Assembly (NCBI GenBank): GCA_030612785.1
Contig: JAUWNF010000150.1
Location: 1-7,595, forward strand
Reading direction: 5' to 3'
Source of the DNA: Phycisphaerales bacterium
GTDB taxonomy: Bacteria > Planctomycetota > Phycisphaerae > UBA1845
DNA length: 7,595 nt
A program made the translations under genes and the position numbers. Below are positions 6,154-7,595 of this stretch, piece after piece. Within the stretch, counting starts at the first letter, position 1. The number at the start of each line of letters is the position of its first letter. The notes beneath the pieces were generated by a model. That model saw only the letters and a program-made list of their open reading frames with translations, was not told the DNA's origin and ran no database searches.

Positions 6154-6214
6154 CCTCACAAAGGCAACATGCCTACGGCAACGTTCCTGCCGATCTGCCT
6201 GGGACGCTGACCGT

Positions 6215-6433
6215 TCAAGGGGCGGGTGTGATCCCGTCGATTTCCCTTAGCGGGATCGCCTTTTCTTGGTGCGTCGAGAAGTCAATCACTTCAACGAAGG
6301 ATTGATTGTTGAAGAATTGCACCCCCTTGACGAAGCCCCGTACCCTGCTTCCGTCACGTAGCGCCAAGGACGCAACGCCGCCCGCTTGACCAGTTACCGC
6401 TGCCATTGCTTCGGAGAATTCGTTCGAATCCAT
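6215..6433 (-). CDS. Small hypothetical protein, 72 aa, beta-rich
   Basis: Not assigned to a named family. The first ~18 residues look helical (MDSNEFSEAMAAVTG). The rest alternates hydrophobic and polar residues like a small beta-barrel: VASLALRDGSRVRGFVKGV, then SFVEVIDFSTHQEKAIPL and a closing REIDGI. This is the pattern of Sm-like or SH3-like small domains, in which a modified ligand loop and an EIDGI-type last strand are common; that resemblance is inference only. The ATG at 6433 has GGGGG seven bases upstream, and a promoter-like TAGACA/TATGAT pair lies 30 bases before the start codon. The gene lies between element copies 2 and 3, diverging from the 116-aa gene, and has moderate GC. It is intact and probably expressed, judging by the upstream signals. 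Confidence 0.7.
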   Translation of the reverse strand: MDSNEFSEAMAAVTGQAGGVASLALRDGSRVRGFVKGVQFFNNQSFVEVIDFSTHQEKAIPLREIDGITPAP

Positions 6434-6463
6434 CTTGTTACCCCCGCTGTAGAAAACGTCCGT

Positions 6464-6493
6464 ATCATAGTCGAGTCTGGGGCATTCTGTCTA
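6464..6493 (-). promoter_or_regulatory. Putative sigma-70-type promoter for the 72-aa gene
   Basis: On the minus strand TAGACA (6493-6488) and TATGAT (6469-6464) are separated by 18 bases. Each differs from consensus at one position. The -10 box is 30 bases from the start codon, and a GGGGG ribosome site lies between them. It lies in the divergent gap shared with the 116-aa gene. Confidence 0.4.
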
Positions 6494-6599
6494 ATCTTCA
6501 AGACCACCCCAACTATCAGGGATACTCTGTTCTAACTCCCAAAGGGTGGACGGCGCTTCGGTCTCTTCTGTCCCTTACGCCTATTTAGGAGTCATCGCA

Positions 6600-6950
6600 A
6601 TGGCAACCCAATTGATTCAATTCGACAGCAACGGCAACCCCAAATCGGTGTGGGATGCGTTGCCACCCGAGAACGCAAGAGCGCCTGTCTATATGAAGTT
6701 CCTGGAGCGCCTTCAAGGTGAAGTCGGTTTCTGGGATAGGGGCAAAGGGTTTATGTCTTGGGTTCAGGGAGTCGTGTTGCTTCGCGCCCATCCCAAGAAC
6801 AACAAGAACGTCAACAAAGGTGACTTCGATCAGATCACAAAGCCCGGTAGGGCAGGTCAACGACTTGCCTTTACCCTATTGCCGAGGCTCGTGATGTGCG
6901 CGGGGCCGGCGGTGCATGCTTCGTTGCCCGCCGATGGTTTAGGCAGGTGA
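6600..6950 (+). CDS. Hypothetical protein, 116 aa, with repeat-derived C-terminus
   Basis: No family recognised. The start is ATG 6600, with AGGAG at 6587-6591 and an ideal 8-base gap. A longer frame from 6546 lacks such a site. Residues 1-82 look like ordinary protein (MATQLIQFDSNGNPKSVWDA, later YMKFLERLQGEVGFWDRGKG and a Lys/Asn-rich HPKNNKNVNKGDFDQITKP). It has no membrane segment or known catalytic motif. From residue 83 to the stop the coding sequence is the palindromic repeat 6847-6964, giving an RAGQRLAFTLLPRL...ADGLGR tail unrelated in style to the rest. The original 3' end was therefore probably lost or replaced, so the gene may be a truncated relic or a working variant. It lies between element copies 2 and 3 and has lower GC than the left-hand genes. 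Confidence 0.6.
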   Translation: MATQLIQFDSNGNPKSVWDALPPENARAPVYMKFLERLQGEVGFWDRGKGFMSWVQGVVLLRAHPKNNKNVNKGDFDQITKPGRAGQRLAFTLLPRLVMCAGPAVHASLPADGLGR

Positions 6951-6964
6951 ATCACCTGCCCTAC
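6847..6964. repeat. 118-bp palindromic repeat at the 3' end of the 116-aa gene
   Basis: The ends 6847-6869 and 6942-6964 are inverted copies, 18 of 23 matching, with GTAGGGCAGGT / ACCTGCCCTAC perfect. Each end is itself a small hairpin; the right one is GGCAGGTG-AAT-CACCTGCC. It is a repeat family distinct from the 247-bp element. It supplies the last 34 codons and the stop of the upstream reading frame. Confidence 0.75.
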
Positions 6965-6976
6965 TTCTCGGCCAGA

Positions 6977-6996
6977 GCAAGAAATAGCAAGAAATA
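6977..6996 (+). repeat. 10-bp tandem duplication at the left edge of element copy 3
   Basis: GCAAGAAATA occurs twice in perfect tandem and runs directly into GGGTCAGAGC. It is analogous in position, but not in sequence, to the tandem array before copy 2. Confidence 0.8.
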
Positions 6997-7089
6997 GGGT
7001 CAGAGCTTCATTAGTCATTAGCGGCCGCAGAAGGCACGTCGCGGAACTTGCGGCACCGTCCCAGGGCGTCCGGCGCCCGCCAGGGGTGG
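6996..7089 (+). mobile_element. REP/MITE-like element, copy 3 (right part lost)
   Basis: The left terminal repeat (GGGTCAGAGCTTCATTAGTC, then ATTAG) and the following bases to about 7077 match 5911-5990 of the complete element, with a few small indels. A stretch of about 34 bases is then missing relative to copy 2. GCCCGCC-A-GGGGTGG (7075-7089) may be the remains of the central hairpin. No right terminal repeat follows. Confidence 0.75.
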
Positions 7090-7247
7090 CTGGCAAGCGC
7101 TCTGCCTGCATTGCGTGATCGCTGTAACCTCAACACCAAACGATCGCGTGCCAAGTACTGTAAGGGGACAACCCCGGAAGCGCGGATGCTGTGCGCGGAC
7201 CCCAGGCTACACCTCCTTGGCGCGACGCGAAGTACAGAAAGCCGATG

Positions 7248-7385
7248 GCCGAAAGCCGTTTTACGAAACGAACCCATTTGCCAGAAGCAACGCGCAACAC
7301 CTTGTCACCAGGAAGCTAACGACCACTCTGGCTGAAAGCTGATAGCTGAATGCTGATAGCTGTTTTTCCAAACGAACCCATTTGC
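7248..7385 (+). repeat. Pair of 34-bp direct repeats, 104 bp apart
   Basis: 7248-7281 and 7352-7385 match at 29 of 34 positions; the last 16 (AAACGAACCCATTTGC) are identical. They have the look of a dispersed intergenic repeat. Confidence 0.75.
7331..7362 (+). repeat. 7-bp tandem repeat GCTGAWA/T
   Basis: Four and a half units: GCTGAAA, GCTGATA, GCTGAAT, GCTGATA, GCTG. The array overlaps the start of the second 34-bp direct repeat. Confidence 0.8.
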
Positions 7386-7457
7386 AAGTGCTACTTCACT
7401 CCCCTCTTCGCTCCGTTGCTGACCTGCGGCGGGCGGTGGAATGCCAAAGGCCGAAGT

Positions 7458-7595
7458 TCAGTCGATGCGGAGCGGTTCGCCGGCCAGGGGGGTGGGCAAC
7501 AGCCGCGGTGGGAGAGGTTGTTGGAGCGCCGGGGGGAGGTGTGTCTTCTGCCGCTGCCAGGCGCGGTCGCAAAGACTGGAGTAAACCGCCCGTAA
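7458..7595 (-). CDS. Possible C-terminal end of a gene entering from the right edge
   Basis: Reading the minus strand from the last base, one frame is open for 45 codons and ends in TGA at 7458. It includes CDRAWQRQKTHLPPALQQPL and a terminal PLAGEPLRID. Its third codon positions are rich in G and C, as in the left-hand genes. The plus-strand frame over the same bases begins within repeats and is less convincing. No domain is recognised and no start is present, so this is tentative. Confidence 0.35.
   Translation of the reverse strand, partial: LRAVYSSLCDRAWQRQKTHLPPALQQPLPPRLLPTPLAGEPLRID

Larger units (their letters stand above)
7090..7457. other. Non-coding stretch with dispersed repeats
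   Basis: I see no gene here. Frames up to 95 codons are open but give peptides without recognisable domains, ribosome sites or stable composition. The content is a pair of 34-bp direct repeats (7248-7281 and 7352-7385) and a 7-bp tandem array (7331-7362). Confidence 0.5.

Noticed and set aside
5871..6159. Four short frames within element copy 2
   Set aside because: They are translations of the terminal repeats and central hairpin in different frames and strands, as expected of a GC-rich non-coding element.
4924..7089. Integron cassette array with attC sites
   Set aside because: No integrase and no attC-type core sites. The repeats have long perfect terminal repeats instead.
7350..7595. Plus-strand 81-codon frame ending at the window edge
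   Set aside because: It begins in the tandem and direct repeats and has no ribosome site. The minus-strand frame over 7458-7595 looks more protein-like.
1..7595. tRNA, rRNA or riboswitch
   Set aside because: No cloverleaf, rRNA segment or known riboswitch core was seen by eye on either strand.

Overview
The window is GC-rich bacterial chromosome. It holds a handful of real genes embedded in an unusually dense set of palindromic and dispersed repeats. The mix is an ECF sigma factor, a TMTC-like membrane protein with C-terminal TPRs, a membrane-anchored HEAT-repeat protein, and long non-coding spacers full of REP/MITE-like sequences. This most resembles a Planctomycetota genome (Phycisphaerae- or Pirellula-like). 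That assignment is inferred from gene style; there is no rRNA or marker gene to prove it.

Left part (1-4800, core-like). An ECF sigma factor on the minus strand runs off the left edge (start at 525). A gene-poor spacer of about 590 bp follows, with a 246-bp inverted-repeat structure. Next comes a divergent pair: a GIY-YIG nuclease-domain protein (minus, stop at 1119) and a 702-residue multi-pass membrane protein with six TPRs (plus, 1685-3793). The membrane protein carries arms of one REP-like repeat family inside its coding sequence at two places. It converges on a HEAT-repeat protein (minus, 3995-4777), and a nested palindrome fills the gap between the two stop codons.

Right part (4800-7595, accessory). 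Three copies of one repeat family sit about 1.07 kb apart in the same orientation: a 5'-truncated copy at 4924-5092, a complete 247-bp copy with perfect 31-bp terminal inverted repeats at 5907-6153, and a 3'-degenerate copy at 6996-7089. They bracket small genes with visibly lower GC. These are a DUF2513 N-terminal fragment cut off by the first copy, a conserved Cys/His-containing 153-aa protein, a 72-aa small beta-rich protein, and a 116-aa protein whose last 34 residues are encoded by a different palindromic repeat. The rest, up to about 7457, is repeats with no recognisable gene. A C-terminal gene fragment may enter on the minus strand from the right edge.

The genes do not form an obvious pathway. 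The unifying theme is repeat activity: repeats truncate genes, supply stop codons, extend C-termini, interrupt a membrane protein in frame, and divide a block of small foreign-looking genes into repeat-bounded units. No transposase is present in the window, so the complete element must be non-autonomous if it moves at all.
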